Below, piece by piece: positions 50,628 through 60,020 of a stretch of DNA of 64,000 nt. Below the pieces are notes generated by a model. The model searched no databases, was not told the origin of the DNA, and was given only the letters and a program-made list of their open reading frames with translations. This stretch comes from Desertivirga brevis (GTDB lineage: Bacteria; Bacteroidota; Bacteroidia; Sphingobacteriales; Sphingobacteriaceae). Both the position numbers and the translations under genes were made by a program. Each line of letters starts with the position of its first letter. Position 1 is the stretch's first letter. The stretch lies in assembly GCF_017355835.1 (NCBI RefSeq), contig NZ_JAFEWF010000006.1, positions 546,834 to 610,833 of the forward strand, read 5' to 3'.

Positions 50628-52163
50628 TTATTTATCGGCAGCCACATGGTAGCTGGGATCTTCTAAAATATTCACATCAATAATAGATTCCGCATTTTTT
50701 AATAGTTTACGGCAGTCTTCACTTAAATGCTTCAAATGTAGCTTTTTACCAGCCTTTTGGTAGCGCTCCGTCAGCTTGTTCAAGGCTTCTATTCCCGACA
50801 TGTCAGCTACCCGGCTCTCCTTAAAATCTATGATAACTTCTTCAGGATCATTCAAGACTTCAAACTTCTCTGTGAAATTAGCTACTGAAGCAAAGAATAG
50901 GGGGCCATATATTTCATAATGCTTGGCACCGTTCTCGTCAATATATTTTCTTGCTCTGATACGAGTTGCGCTATCCCAGGCAAATACTAATGCAGAAATA
51001 ATTACACCAATAAGCACTGCAAGTGCAAGGTTGTGAAGCCACACGGTGATAACAGCAACAAGTATCCCCACAAATACATCCTGCTTTGGCATCTTATTGA
51101 TTATCCTGAAACTTAACCATTCAAACGTCCCAATTGCTACCATGATCATTACACCAGTTAATGCTGCCATTGGAACTTTCTCGATAACAGGCGCGCCGAT
51201 AAGGATAATGAGTAGTATGGTTAGTGATGCAATGATTCCGGACAGTCTTGCCCTTGCTCCTGCAGAAAGATTTACCAGCGTTTGTGCTATCATCGGACAT
51301 CCCCCCATTCCAAAAAAGAAACCATTTAAAATATTCGCTCCCCCTTGTGCTATACATTCTCTGTTGGTATTGCCTCTACTTGCAGTGATCTCGTCAACAA
51401 GATTGAGTGTCAAAAGTCCTTCTGTTAGTCCAACTCCCGCCATGATCAATGCATAAGGGAAAATAATTTTTAATGTATCCAAAGAAAGAGGCACGTTTGG
51501 GATATGAAATGGAGGAAAGCCACCGCTTACAGAAGCGATATCTTTTACGGTCCGGGTATCGATATTAAAGCCTAGAACAATTAGGAAGATGACAATGATT
51601 GCTCCTAATGAAGGGGGAATAGCCTTTGTGATCTTAGGAAATAGCACAACAAGAGCGATAGTTGTGGCAACTAGCCCGGCCATGATAATTAACGGCTGTC
51701 CCGTCATCCAACTAACCTGTCCATTAACAACTGTTTTAAACTGTTGGAACTGAGCTGTAAAAATAATCACTGCGAGTCCATTCACAAAACCATACATCAC
51801 AGGTTGAGGAACAAGGCGCACAAATTTTCCAAGCTTAAATAAACCTACCAGAATTTGTATAACCCCAGCCAGGGCAACGGTAGCAAAAACATATTCAATA
51901 CCATGAGACTTCATCAATGCAATAAGTACCACGACTGTGGCTCCTGCTCCGCCTGAGATCAGTCCGGGTCTGCCACCGAATATAGAGGTTACCAAGCCCA
52001 TAATAAAAGCGGCATAAAGACCAACCAGAGGTGGAAAACCGGCAAGGATCGCGAATGATAGTGATTCAGGCATCATGGTCATCGCCACGGTAAGACCTGC
52101 AAGAACTTCATTTTTATAGTTAATTTGCTTCGAAAAGTCGAAAAGACCTAAATAAGGTTTCAT
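50628..52163 (-). CDS. SulP family anion transporter with STAS domain
   Basis: 511 residues. About 12 membrane helices with the SulP fingerprint: 'NYKNEVLAGLTVAMTMMPESLSFAILAGFPPLVGLYAAFI', 'GLISGGAGATVVVL' and 'GGCPMIAQTLVNLSAGARARLSGI'. A C-terminal STAS domain (about 410-500; 'YEIYGPLFFASVANFTEKF', 'VIIDFKESRVADMSGIEALNKL') regulates transport. Substrates in the family include sulfate, bicarbonate and other anions; which applies here is open. The ATG at 52163 follows a TAnnTTTG -7 box at 52296-52303. Divergent from the FNT gene. Confidence 0.94.
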   Translation of the reverse strand: MKPYLGLFDFSKQINYKNEVLAGLTVAMTMMPESLSFAILAGFPPLVGLYAAFIMGLVTSIFGGRPGLISGGAGATVVVLIALMKSHGIEYVFATVALAGVIQILVGLFKLGKFVRLVPQPVMYGFVNGLAVIIFTAQFQQFKTVVNGQVSWMTGQPLIIMAGLVATTIALVVLFPKITKAIPPSLGAIIVIFLIVLGFNIDTRTVKDIASVSGGFPPFHIPNVPLSLDTLKIIFPYALIMAGVGLTEGLLTLNLVDEITASRGNTNRECIAQGGANILNGFFFGMGGCPMIAQTLVNLSAGARARLSGIIASLTILLIILIGAPVIEKVPMAALTGVMIMVAIGTFEWLSFRIINKMPKQDVFVGILVAVITVWLHNLALAVLIGVIISALVFAWDSATRIRARKYIDENGAKHYEIYGPLFFASVANFTEKFEVLNDPEEVIIDFKESRVADMSGIEALNKLTERYQKAGKKLHLKHLSEDCRKLLKNAESIIDVNILEDPSYHVAADK

Positions 52164-52295
52164 CCCTAGTTATTAATTGAAAATGTTGATGATTTAATTA
52201 GCTTTAGCAGTAGATGTTTCCTGAGAAAAGACTGGAGTATCATAACTCAGGGTGGTGTTACCGGATTGGTGGATATAGTACTACTCATGCCTGTG

Positions 52296-52303
52296 CAAAG
52301 GTA
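52296..52303 (-). promoter_or_regulatory. -7 box of the SulP gene
   Basis: TACCTTTG on the minus strand is an exact TAnnTTTG match. It would give a leader of about 125 bases before the ATG at 52163. The -33 element is not clear. Confidence 0.5.
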
Positions 52304-52393
52304 GGAAAATGAAGTTTGCTGATTCGAAATTATAAAAATTAAGCAGAGGAGATCTGTAAAACATTAGGACTGTGATCTTGTAATAGGATAGTT

Positions 52394-53185
52394 ATGGCAA
52401 TGGAAGAAGAACCGTTAAAAAATGTTGTTCAGCTGGCTTTAAAAAAGCACAAAGTTTTCAGTCAGAGCAGGACAAAGTTTCTTTTACGCTCTATGATGGC
52501 AAGTATGTTCATAGGGTTCGGGGTAATAGTGGCGTTCAAAACCGGAAATTATTTCTATCTAGCAAATTCCCCATTCGCTTACCCTATGGCTGCATTCACC
52601 TTTGGGGCGGCTATTATATTGATCGCCTACGGAGGAGGTGATCTTTTTACAGGTAATACGTTTTATTTCACGTATGCTGCTCTTCAAAAGCAGTTAACAT
52701 GGAAGACCGTTTTGAAGATGTGGCTCGTAAGTTACATTGGTAATATTCTCGGAGCTTGTGTCTTTGCTTCCCTGATCCTTGGCACAGGATTGTATAAAGA
52801 AAGTTCGGTAAATAGCTTTTTGCTCAATTTGGTAAGTCATAAAATGCACATTCCCACCAGTGAACTTTTCTTCCGGGGTATATTGTGTAATTGGCTTGTT
52901 TGCATGGCTTTTTTTATTCCAATGGCACTTAAAGGTGATGGACCTAAGCTCTTTACTATGGTCCTTTTTGTGTTTTGCTTTTTTATTTCGGGATACGAAC
53001 ATAGTGTTGCAAACATGTGCACTTTCGCTATTGCTTTAGTACTTGATCACCCCGGCACTATCTCTGTTGAGGGTGTCGTTCATAACTTGGTTCCCGTAAC
53101 CTTAGGCAATATATTAGGTGGTACATTGATGATGGGGGCTTTTTATAATTATTTAAATAAAGAGGCAATAGAACCTGGAGGTTAA
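52394..53185 (+). CDS. Formate/nitrite transporter (FNT) family protein
   Basis: 263 residues, six predicted membrane helices, typical size for the FNT pentameric channels. Motifs: 'SMMASMFIGFGVIVAFKTGN', 'FTFGAAIILIAYGGGDLFTGNTFYFTYAAL', 'WLVSYIGNILGACVFASLILG', 'FFRGILCNWLVCMAFFIPMALKGDGPKLFTMVLFVFCFFISGYEHSVANMCTFAIAL' and 'VHNLVPVTLGNILGGTLMM'. The 'GYEHSVANM' and 'NWLVC' motifs are characteristic. It transports formate, nitrite or a related monovalent anion; the specific one is not evident. It shares a 230-base divergent promoter region with the SulP gene. Confidence 0.93.
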   Translation: MAMEEEPLKNVVQLALKKHKVFSQSRTKFLLRSMMASMFIGFGVIVAFKTGNYFYLANSPFAYPMAAFTFGAAIILIAYGGGDLFTGNTFYFTYAALQKQLTWKTVLKMWLVSYIGNILGACVFASLILGTGLYKESSVNSFLLNLVSHKMHIPTSELFFRGILCNWLVCMAFFIPMALKGDGPKLFTMVLFVFCFFISGYEHSVANMCTFAIALVLDHPGTISVEGVVHNLVPVTLGNILGGTLMMGAFYNYLNKEAIEPGG

Positions 53186-53276
53186 ACCCGATTCCAAAAA
53201 CTACGCGGCAGTCACAAACGGAGGGAGAAATAACCGGAATGTCAATTTTGGCCATTAAGAACAATATAAACTTCAT

Positions 53277-53364
53277 AAAAAAGCCCCGAGCTATGAGAGC
53301 GTCAGGGCAATCCCTTTTCCACTACCGGAAAGGAGGCAACAAACGTTCCAACCTTTGGTAGTGG
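53277..53364 (-). ncRNA. Structured 3' region or small RNA with intrinsic terminator
   Basis: On the minus strand an 8-bp perfect stem (53364-53357 with 53326-53319) with an inner 5-bp AAAGG/CCTTT pair is followed by a 7-bp GC-rich stem (53308-53302 with 53289-53283) and a T-run at 53282-53277. The second stem is a good terminator for the DUF1206 gene 90-150 bases upstream. The first stem may belong to its 3' UTR or to a small RNA. I do not recognise a known riboswitch. Confidence 0.5.
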
Positions 53365-53454
53365 TGCGCAAATTAGCTGATAAAAATCGAAGAATTGTAA
53401 TCTGAAAATCAGGAATGGAAAAATTGACTTGTTGGGTGTAGTCGTCAGGTTACG

Positions 53455-54264
53455 TTAAGAACCTCTTTGGAAGAAGGCGCGTAGAAAATTAGTTACACCA
53501 TAGCAGATTAATCCAAGTGCAATTGCCGCCAGCATGTAGGTGCCTAATGGGCCGTGCTGAATAAAACTGAAAGCTTTACCTGTGTCACCAGCCTCTTCCG
53601 GGTTTCTATGAGAGCTGGCTTTAAAGAATAAAAACGCGATAACCAGCCATACCAGCCCACGAGATATATAACCTACTTTTCCTGCTCTAATCAAAATAGA
53701 AGCTGTGTTGAAATTTAAAGACTGGAGATCAATATGTTTTCGGTGCTTTTCTTTGATTCCGTAATAAATTTGATAAAGTCCAATTCCTGCCAGGATTAGG
53801 GCTGCTATAATTAAAAGCCAGGTTCCTCCTGGCGATTCAAGTAACTTTTTCGACAGATCACTATACGAATCTCCTTCACGTTCCGCCCGGTTCCTCCAGA
53901 AGGTTTTAGCGGCAAAAAAGGAAACAGACAGATAGGTTAATCCGCTGAAGAAATAGGTAAGTCTTTGCCCAATCCCCGTAGCATTACTTCCCTTGCCAGA
54001 AAGATCAAGAAGGCTTTCTAAAAAGCGCCAGATACTGTAGCAAAGTAAACCGGCAGCAATCAACAGTAATACGATATTGCCGAACGGCTGACTTAACAGG
54101 TTTTGCATAACACCTGTCCTGTCACTGGTCCTGGCTGAATGTCCATTAACTTCAAAGGCGGCCATAATAGCAAACAAGCCAATAAGGCAATAAACAACAC
54201 CCTTAGCAGAAAGACCTATCTTTGCAAGAAGTCTTATAGATGGCGAATTAGCTGAATAATACAA
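53455..54264 (-). CDS. DUF1206 domain-containing membrane protein
   Basis: 269 residues with six membrane helices arranged as three repeats of a two-helix DUF1206 unit: 'RLLAKIGLSAKGVVYCLIGLFAIMAAF' with 'NIVLLLIAAGLLCYSIWRFLESLLD', 'LTYFFSGLTYLSVSFFAAKTF' with 'LLIIAALILAGIGLYQIYYGIKE', and 'AGKVGYISRGLVWLVIAFLFFKA' with 'YMLAAIALGLICYGVTNFLRAFFQR'. Function is unknown. The gene stands alone between convergent and divergent neighbours and has a terminator downstream. Confidence 0.92.
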   Translation of the reverse strand: MYYSANSPSIRLLAKIGLSAKGVVYCLIGLFAIMAAFEVNGHSARTSDRTGVMQNLLSQPFGNIVLLLIAAGLLCYSIWRFLESLLDLSGKGSNATGIGQRLTYFFSGLTYLSVSFFAAKTFWRNRAEREGDSYSDLSKKLLESPGGTWLLIIAALILAGIGLYQIYYGIKEKHRKHIDLQSLNFNTASILIRAGKVGYISRGLVWLVIAFLFFKASSHRNPEEAGDTGKAFSFIQHGPLGTYMLAAIALGLICYGVTNFLRAFFQRGS

Positions 54265-54451
54265 TGAGTTTTCTATTAGTATCTAGATACAACCCCGTAT
54301 TAATCCTGCTTGTTTCTGAAAGTCTTTATTTGTTTTCTCGGTGCAACAAGAATATTTAAAATTTCAACATTTCAGGCATCTGGTATTTAAAGATCTGTAT
54401 GAATAGTATAAACGTATTCAGATTAATAAGCAGCTTTTATGAGATCCTAAG

Positions 54452-55345
54452 TCAGAACAAGTTAGGAAAATCCGTAATTATACCATCTGTACCCATCTTA
54501 GTTAACTCATCAATTTTTGCTTTTTCATTAACAGTCCAGGGGATCACTTTAAGTCCTTTTTCGTGACAGCCTTTTATGAGTTGCTGATCCACTAGCTTAT
54601 AAGCGGGGCTATAAACATCTGGTATAAAACTAAGTCGATTTAAATTTTCAGAAAGGTTTCCCGTGGAAGTCAGAAAAGAAGTCTTTGTCCCCGGATATTT
54701 ACTATGAACAATTTCCAGTGTTCTGGGATCAAAGGATTGAATAATAACCCATTGACCGATCCCTTTTTGCTTAATCACATCCATTAAAAGGTTTACGAAT
54801 TTCTCAGGTTCCGGATGTAACTTGTTGTCCCCTTCCGGACTTATCTTGGTCTCTATATTATAAAATACCTGCTTCCGTTTGTTAAGCTTTATGTCATTTT
54901 GCACAGAATCAATCAAATCGCTAAGCAAGGGGATGTATGTCTTGATCTTCTCTTGCCGGGGGAACTTTTGATTAACCTTTAAGCCCACATCGAACTTCCT
55001 GATCTGATCGTAATTCATTTGATAAAAAACGAGACTTTCGGCTTCTTCCGGGCTGATTTCCTTTCCTGATTCAGTTAGAGAAAATTGGGGATTTATTTTA
55101 GCGTCGTGACTAACGATCACCTTATTGTCTGCAGTGATTTGACAGTCCATTTCAAGTGTTGTGATATTCCTGTTCAGGGCATTCAGCATTGCAGGAATAG
55201 TGTTTTCCGGAACCAGGCCACGGCCCCCTCTGTGAGCTTCTCTGCTAAACCTTGGCAAGGTAGATTTTATTTCCATGCTTTCCGGAGCTTTAAAAGCAAT
55301 TATAATCAGGACAATAAAAAAGGTGCTTGAAATTTTCTTCAACAT
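54452..55345 (-). CDS. Glycerophosphodiester phosphodiesterase
   Basis: 297 residues with an N-terminal hydrophobic signal (~1-21). GDPD motifs: 'EAHRGGRGLVPENTIPAMLNAL' (catalytic His and Glu of the barrel), 'LEMDCQITADNKVIVSHDAKINP', 'FYNIETKISPEGDN', 'VIIQSFDPRTLEIV' and 'VIPWTVNEKAKIDELTKMGTDGIITDFP'. The enzyme hydrolyses glycerophosphodiesters such as glycerophosphocholine to glycerol-3-phosphate plus an alcohol, in the periplasm. The gene stands alone. Confidence 0.95.
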   Translation of the reverse strand: MLKKISSTFFIVLIIIAFKAPESMEIKSTLPRFSREAHRGGRGLVPENTIPAMLNALNRNITTLEMDCQITADNKVIVSHDAKINPQFSLTESGKEISPEEAESLVFYQMNYDQIRKFDVGLKVNQKFPRQEKIKTYIPLLSDLIDSVQNDIKLNKRKQVFYNIETKISPEGDNKLHPEPEKFVNLLMDVIKQKGIGQWVIIQSFDPRTLEIVHSKYPGTKTSFLTSTGNLSENLNRLSFIPDVYSPAYKLVDQQLIKGCHEKGLKVIPWTVNEKAKIDELTKMGTDGIITDFPNLF

Positions 55346-55532
55346 CCTGCGAAGCTGAGATAATTACTTTACGTAAAGATTAAGAAAAGATAATATTTCC
55401 GCTACATCAACATTCCGAAATTGATTTAGGTTGTAGGTGAAAGATTATTTTGGAAGTAAAATGCAGGAAACATTATCTCTTCAGGTTCTAAATATTCTGC
55501 CCTCGAGCAACGTTTCCTGCAAAGGCTAATGA

Positions 55533-55955
55533 TTATTTCAAAAAGCTGCCTAAACCTCCGAGGTCTAATCCTAAAGATTTCGATAAACCCTCCTTCGTAA
55601 TACTGGAATCATTTGGGTCGTTAACTTTATTTGCGAATTTCTGCAGAATGCCAGGGAGAGCTGCTGCTATTGCTCCTGTAGCTGCAGGAGGTAAACCCAG
55701 TTTACTTGCTAATGCACCCACTACTCCTCCTTGTATTGCATTTGTAACGGGACTGCCGGAAGTCATGCTATTTGAAAGCTGGGAGAGTATATCGCCCACG
55801 CCACCCTGACTTGCGGCATGTTGTTTTAAATTATGATCCAGCTGTGTTGCTACCTCGTGCTGTACCTCTTCTTTCCTGTCCGCAGGGATAGCATTTGCTA
55901 CTTGTGGATTTCCACCTATCTGGTCTTTTACAAGATCTAAAATCTGGTCAAACAT
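55533..55955 (-). CDS. DUF937 domain protein (YidB-like)
   Basis: 140 residues from the ATG at 55955, opening the family start 'FDQILDLVKDQIGGNPQVANAIPAD'; an upstream ATG at 56075 adds 40 residues that look unlike coding sequence and reaches toward the opposite-strand gene. The C-terminal half is Ala/Gly/Leu-rich ('GGVVGALASKLGLPPAATGAIAAALPGILQKFA', ending 'GLGSFLK'). DUF937/YidB-like proteins have no established function. Confidence 0.88.
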   Translation of the reverse strand: MFDQILDLVKDQIGGNPQVANAIPADRKEEVQHEVATQLDHNLKQHAASQGGVGDILSQLSNSMTSGSPVTNAIQGGVVGALASKLGLPPAATGAIAAALPGILQKFANKVNDPNDSSITKEGLSKSLGLDLGGLGSFLK

Positions 55956-56089
55956 AGTTGTTCTTTTCTTAGGTAAATGATTTGTTTTAATATGATCTTC
56001 AAAAATGGTTCCAATCACATAGGGTGCCAGAGGGGTATTAGAAAGAAACAACACATTGAAAAAGCTGTTAAGCAAGGATAAATTGAACT

Positions 56090-56470
56090 ATGAAAACATT
56101 AAGAAAAACAGCTTTTTTATTTGCTGTTGTGGGCTTTATGCTTACAGCATGCGGAAAGGATCCGGTTAAGCAGCTTGCAAAAACATGGCAGGTAACGGAT
56201 ATCGAGACTGCAACAGAATTACCAGATTCTATTAAATCACAGATGCTGGCAGGGTCACAAATGGTTTTCACAAAAGATGGAAAATATACATCTACAGGAG
56301 GCATAGGCGCAGACCAAGGTACATACACTTTAGATAAAGAAGGTAAGAACTTGTCAACAATCTCCCAGGCTGGTAAAAGCAATTCGGTGTATACCATTGA
56401 TAAATTGTCTGACGAAGAAATGGTATTGAAAAACAACGGAAACACAGTTACCTGTACCGCTCAAAAATAG
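56090..56470 (+). CDS. Small lipoprotein, lipocalin-like
   Basis: 126 residues; signal peptide with lipobox 'FMLTA|C' (Cys21), followed by 'GKDPVKQLAKTWQVTDIETATELPDSI'. The remaining ~95 residues look like a small beta-barrel ('MVFTKDGKYTSTGGIGADQGTYTLDKEGKNLSTISQ', 'YTIDKLSDEEMVLKNNGNTVTCTAQK'), the pattern of lipocalin-like domains in Bacteroidota. Probably an outer- or inner-membrane lipoprotein of unknown role. The next gene starts 5 bases downstream. Confidence 0.8.
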   Translation: MKTLRKTAFLFAVVGFMLTACGKDPVKQLAKTWQVTDIETATELPDSIKSQMLAGSQMVFTKDGKYTSTGGIGADQGTYTLDKEGKNLSTISQAGKSNSVYTIDKLSDEEMVLKNNGNTVTCTAQK

Positions 56471-56475
56471 AAATT

Positions 56476-56925
56476 ATGGGATTATTTGATAATGTTAACA
56501 GGGCTGTTGCCAATCAACAACAGGCGAACGACTATAATGCCATCTTACAGAAGGCAGGATTGACGGTTCAGAATCTGAAAGTGGCCAATGCAAACGGTAA
56601 TTTAACGGTAGCAGGTACAGTACCTGATATGGCTACTGCCGAGAAAGTAGTGGCTACGTTAAAAACTCAGCCCGGAGTTTCGCAGATCACCAATCTATTG
56701 GAAATGGAAGATTTGACTGCAAAGAACATAAAGATGAAAGTAGCTACGAAAGAATCCAATCTTAATATCCGAAAAGGACCGGGTACGGAATATGAGATTG
56801 TCGGCAAAGCTGCACATAACTCTATTGTGCAGTTAATTAAACGGATGTATAATGACTGGTACTACATAAAGTCAGACGCAGGCATCGAGGGCTTTTGTTC
56901 CAAAAATTATTTACAGCAAGTTTAG
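56476..56925 (+). CDS. BON plus SH3-domain protein
   Basis: 149 residues without a signal peptide. Residues ~20-75 are a BON domain ('ILQKAGLTVQNLKVANANGNLTVAGTVPDMATAEKVVATLKTQPGVSQITNLL'), and residues ~88-149 a bacterial SH3 domain ('NLNIRKGPGTEYEIVGKAAHNSIVQLIKRMYNDWYYIKSD'). BON domains bind membranes or phospholipids; SH3b domains often bind cell-wall peptides. It is co-transcribed with the preceding lipoprotein (5-base gap). Confidence 0.88.
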   Translation: MGLFDNVNRAVANQQQANDYNAILQKAGLTVQNLKVANANGNLTVAGTVPDMATAEKVVATLKTQPGVSQITNLLEMEDLTAKNIKMKVATKESNLNIRKGPGTEYEIVGKAAHNSIVQLIKRMYNDWYYIKSDAGIEGFCSKNYLQQV

Positions 56926-56926
56926 C

Positions 56927-56962
56927 AAAAAAAAAGACCTGCCCTGGTTTCTGGGGCAGGTC
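56927..56962 (-). terminator. Terminator of the PorE-like gene
   Basis: A 9-bp GC-rich stem (56936-56944 with 56954-56962), 9-base loop, and a run of nine A on the plus strand (T-run on the minus strand) at 56927-56935. It is 29 bases after the minus-strand stop at 56992. Confidence 0.9.
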
Positions 56963-56991
56963 CTTAATGTTTTTAAAAAACCTCTTTATCT

Positions 56992-58923
56992 TTAGTTCGA
57001 TAATATTGTAAATTCTGTCCTTCGGTTCCTTTGATGCTCTTCGTCGGAACAGCTTGCGTTATTCCCACATTTGTTAATCAGTCTCGTTTCCCCATAACCT
57101 TTTGCAACCATACGTTCCTTCGCAATTCCACGACTAATCAGGTAGTTTACAGCGGATTGGGCGCGGCGCTGAGAAAGCGAAAGATTATAAGCATCTTTTC
57201 CTCGGCTGTCGGTATGTGAAGAAAGTTCGATCTTCAACTTAGGGTTTTCACGCATCAATAGCTCCAGTCCGTTCAGAATAAGGGCAGCATCTGATCTTAT
57301 GGCATCTTTCCCTAAATCATAGAAGATATTATCAAGCCTTATTGTTCTTCCTTTTTCTAAGGGATCTAAGTTTAAAGAGTACTCTAACGTGTCTGAGAGT
57401 TTAATTCCATTTGTGTTGAAAGAAATGGAATCAGGAAGGAAGCCTGCCTTTCTTGCTTTTAGTACGTACTCTGAATCTTTGTGCAATTCAAAATAGAACT
57501 CGCCTTTACCATTACTGCTCTTTTTAGCAGCAATTTCCTTGTTCTGAGAAAATAGAGCAATTCCTGCATCTGCAACAGGTCGCTTATATCTTTTATTATT
57601 AATAGTACCTTTTACAGCAAGTACAAATTTAACAGGAGCGGTATAGCTGAAAGAATAAATATCGTCAGCCCCTTTTCCTCCAATACGGTTTGAGGAAAGA
57701 TAGCCGGTGCTGCCAGTCTCATTATTAACCTCAATAAACGCAAAATCATCTGCCGATGAATTAATAGGATACTTCAGGTTCTGTGGTTCTGACCACTGAT
57801 TTCCGCTTCCTTTGCTGCTGAATATGTCCAGGCCTCCCATTCCCATATGCCTATCGCTGGAAAAAAACAAAGTTCCATCTGCTTTCACTGTCGGGAATAA
57901 TTCATTGCCTTCCGTATTAATATTCTTTCCGCAATTTTGAGGGGCAGACCATGATCCATCGCTGCTTTTTATACAATACCACACATCTGTACCGCCTATT
58001 CCACCGGGCATGTCGGAGATGAAGTAGAGGGTATTCTCATCGGGACTTAATGCTGGATGTCCTACCGACCAGGCTTTTGGGTTGTTGTACTTGAAAGGTG
58101 TTTCTTTCCAGCTTCCTGAATCATCTTTTGTATAAATAAATATCTCGAGCACTCTGGCGTGGAATTTCTCAGACGCTTGCTTCTGTAACGAAGCTTCTGT
58201 ACCAGAATGCGTTTTTGTTACATATAGAGTTGTCCCCGTTTTATTTGTACAAAGTGGACCAATGTGGAAGTTGCCCTTGTTGAACATTGCTGATATGGCA
58301 GAAGGGGAAGGGAAAGATCCTTTTTTCTGTGGGGCCGAAAAGATCCTGCTGTAGCTATTCCCGGTCCACCCGTATTTATCAGAAGAGCTTTCCCGGGGTT
58401 CAGCTATAAAATAAACAGAATCCTTTACGAAAATGGGACTGTAGTCAGCAAGAGAAGAATTCAGCGTGTTCTCATTTTTAAGGATATGAATGGTGGGAGA
58501 GGCGATCCATTTCAAGGCAGAGTCGCAACCTGCGCGATCAACTCGAGGAGATGAACCTGAGGCGACTTCATAAGCGTTAAAGGCAGATTTTGCTTCTCTG
58601 TATTTTCCTCTTAATTTTAATACCCTTGCATAAGCCAAAAGATCGGAATCAGTTCTTTTTTCGTCCTTGATCACCTCTAAGTACCATTTTTCAGCCTCCT
58701 CATATCTTTTCATCTTAAGATAGGAGTCGGCCAGGTTCTGCAAGTCAACCAGGTAAGGATCCTTCCTTGCTGCTAATTTTTCATACAATACTACCGCTTT
58801 GGCGTATTCGTATTTCTTATACATTATTTCAGCTTTCTCACGCGTTCCTTTCTGTTCCTGTGCATAAAGAGTTGCACTTAACATGGACGCAGAAAAAAGA
58901 AGGCTTAAGAATTTTCTTTTCAT
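56992..58923 (-). CDS. OmpA family protein with TPR and PD40 repeats (PorE-like)
   Basis: 643 residues from the ATG at 58923, which directly opens a signal peptide (MKRKFLSLLFSASMLSATLYA); five extra residues from 58938 are possible. Order of domains: TPR-like helices (~25-130, 'YEYAKAVVLYEKLAARKDPYLVDLQNLADSYLKMKRYEEAEKWYLEV'), a PD40/WD40-like propeller (~150-420, 'HPALSPDENTLYFISDMPGGIGGTDVWYC', 'FPTVKADGTLFFSSDRHMGMGGLDIFSS'), a carboxypeptidase-regulatory-like domain (~430-510), and an OmpA peptidoglycan-binding domain ('IELSSHTDSRGKDAYNLSLSQRRAQSAVNYLISRGI'). This matches the T9SS-linked PorE organisation. It lies directly downstream of PorP/SprF. Confidence 0.92.
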   Translation of the reverse strand: MKRKFLSLLFSASMLSATLYAQEQKGTREKAEIMYKKYEYAKAVVLYEKLAARKDPYLVDLQNLADSYLKMKRYEEAEKWYLEVIKDEKRTDSDLLAYARVLKLRGKYREAKSAFNAYEVASGSSPRVDRAGCDSALKWIASPTIHILKNENTLNSSLADYSPIFVKDSVYFIAEPRESSSDKYGWTGNSYSRIFSAPQKKGSFPSPSAISAMFNKGNFHIGPLCTNKTGTTLYVTKTHSGTEASLQKQASEKFHARVLEIFIYTKDDSGSWKETPFKYNNPKAWSVGHPALSPDENTLYFISDMPGGIGGTDVWYCIKSSDGSWSAPQNCGKNINTEGNELFPTVKADGTLFFSSDRHMGMGGLDIFSSKGSGNQWSEPQNLKYPINSSADDFAFIEVNNETGSTGYLSSNRIGGKGADDIYSFSYTAPVKFVLAVKGTINNKRYKRPVADAGIALFSQNKEIAAKKSSNGKGEFYFELHKDSEYVLKARKAGFLPDSISFNTNGIKLSDTLEYSLNLDPLEKGRTIRLDNIFYDLGKDAIRSDAALILNGLELLMRENPKLKIELSSHTDSRGKDAYNLSLSQRRAQSAVNYLISRGIAKERMVAKGYGETRLINKCGNNASCSDEEHQRNRRTEFTILSN

Positions 58924-58977
58924 ACAAAAGCTGCTCATTATTTATTTTGCTTTTTATATTTTAAATAGGGGGACCAA

Positions 58978-59988
58978 TTAAAAGAACCTTGGACTTAAGA
59001 TCCTGTAGGCTTTGCGAGGGATAGTAAGTCCAAGGGTAATTTCATGAGATCCACTTTCTACTTCTCTGAGACTGCTGGTTGAGTAATCGTAAGAATAGCC
59101 AAGACGCAAGTTCTCGTTAATGTAGAACTGGACTATTCCGGAAAAAGAATTAGCACTTGTGATTCCCTGTCCCTCTTGGTATTCTTTCTCCCAAAGTTTT
59201 GCGCCTGTCCTGTAGCCAGCTCCCACCCAGAAACGGTCATTGAAAATGAGCATCGCATTAAGGTCAACGCTTGATGGTCCCTTGAAATCTTCTTTGTATA
59301 AAATGCTCGGACGTAACTTGATTTGGTTGTCCAGGTCAAATAATAATCCGGAGATCAAGTAAAGGTGGCGCATGTGCTTCACTGGTTGAATAGTGTTCGG
59401 GTCGCTTGTGGCAGAAACCTTAGAAGCACTGCTAAGGGCATCCATAATGGATAATCCCATATAGAATTTGGGCGAATAGTAATAGGCACCGAAGCGAATG
59501 TCGGGAACGATATCTGTAGTACCACCTTTGGGAAGATATTGATCTGAGCCGTTGATCGCACTTAGCCTGGAAGCGTCAACAGAATTTTGAGTAACTCCAG
59601 CGCCCAGCCCGAAGGATAGCCTTTTAGTGTCCTCACTATTTAACTGCAGGCGGTAGGAGTAATTTAGATAGGCCGAGTTGGAAAGCTGCGGCCCTAATTT
59701 ATCTGCTGCCAGTTGTAAACCTAATCCCATTCTCTTTTTCTCTGAATCCAGGATTCCATCAATTGAAACTTGACCTGTTTGGGGAGCATCTTTAATTCCG
59801 GACCATTGCTTTCGCAAAGCCATTTGCGCAAACCATTCCTCTTTGTAGCCCGCATAAGCCGGGTTCACGCTCAAGGAGTTGAAGATGTACTGTGTAAACT
59901 GTACATTCTGCTGTGCCAGGGCGGGGGCTATTCCTGAAATAAGTAGAAATAGTCCCATTAGTAATTTGCCACTGTTAATTTTTGCCAT
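58978..59988 (-). CDS. PorP/SprF family type IX secretion membrane protein
   Basis: 336 residues from the ATG at 59988, chosen because it opens a clean signal peptide ('AKINSGKLLMGLFLLISGIAPALAQ'); ATGs at 60012 and 60042 extend it into the preceding gene. The PorP/SprF opening 'QNVQFTQYIFNSLSVNPAYAGYKEEWFAQMALRKQWSGI' is followed by a beta-barrel with alternating strands and ending 'YRILSPRFF'. In gliding Bacteroidota, SprF helps secrete the giant SprB adhesin; here the gene sits between a SprB-like repeat adhesin (upstream) and a PorE-like gene (downstream). A T9SS accessory role is likely. Confidence 0.93.
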   Translation of the reverse strand: MAKINSGKLLMGLFLLISGIAPALAQQNVQFTQYIFNSLSVNPAYAGYKEEWFAQMALRKQWSGIKDAPQTGQVSIDGILDSEKKRMGLGLQLAADKLGPQLSNSAYLNYSYRLQLNSEDTKRLSFGLGAGVTQNSVDASRLSAINGSDQYLPKGGTTDIVPDIRFGAYYYSPKFYMGLSIMDALSSASKVSATSDPNTIQPVKHMRHLYLISGLLFDLDNQIKLRPSILYKEDFKGPSSVDLNAMLIFNDRFWVGAGYRTGAKLWEKEYQEGQGITSANSFSGIVQFYINENLRLGYSYDYSTSSLREVESGSHEITLGLTIPRKAYRILSPRFF

Positions 59989-60020
59989 TTTATTGGTATA
60001 AAAAGTTTTCATTCCCGATG

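Noticed and set aside
53277..53364. Riboswitch (SAM, TPP or similar)
   Set aside because: It lies between the 3' ends of convergent genes and lacks recognisable aptamer motifs; terminator and 3' UTR are a better fit.
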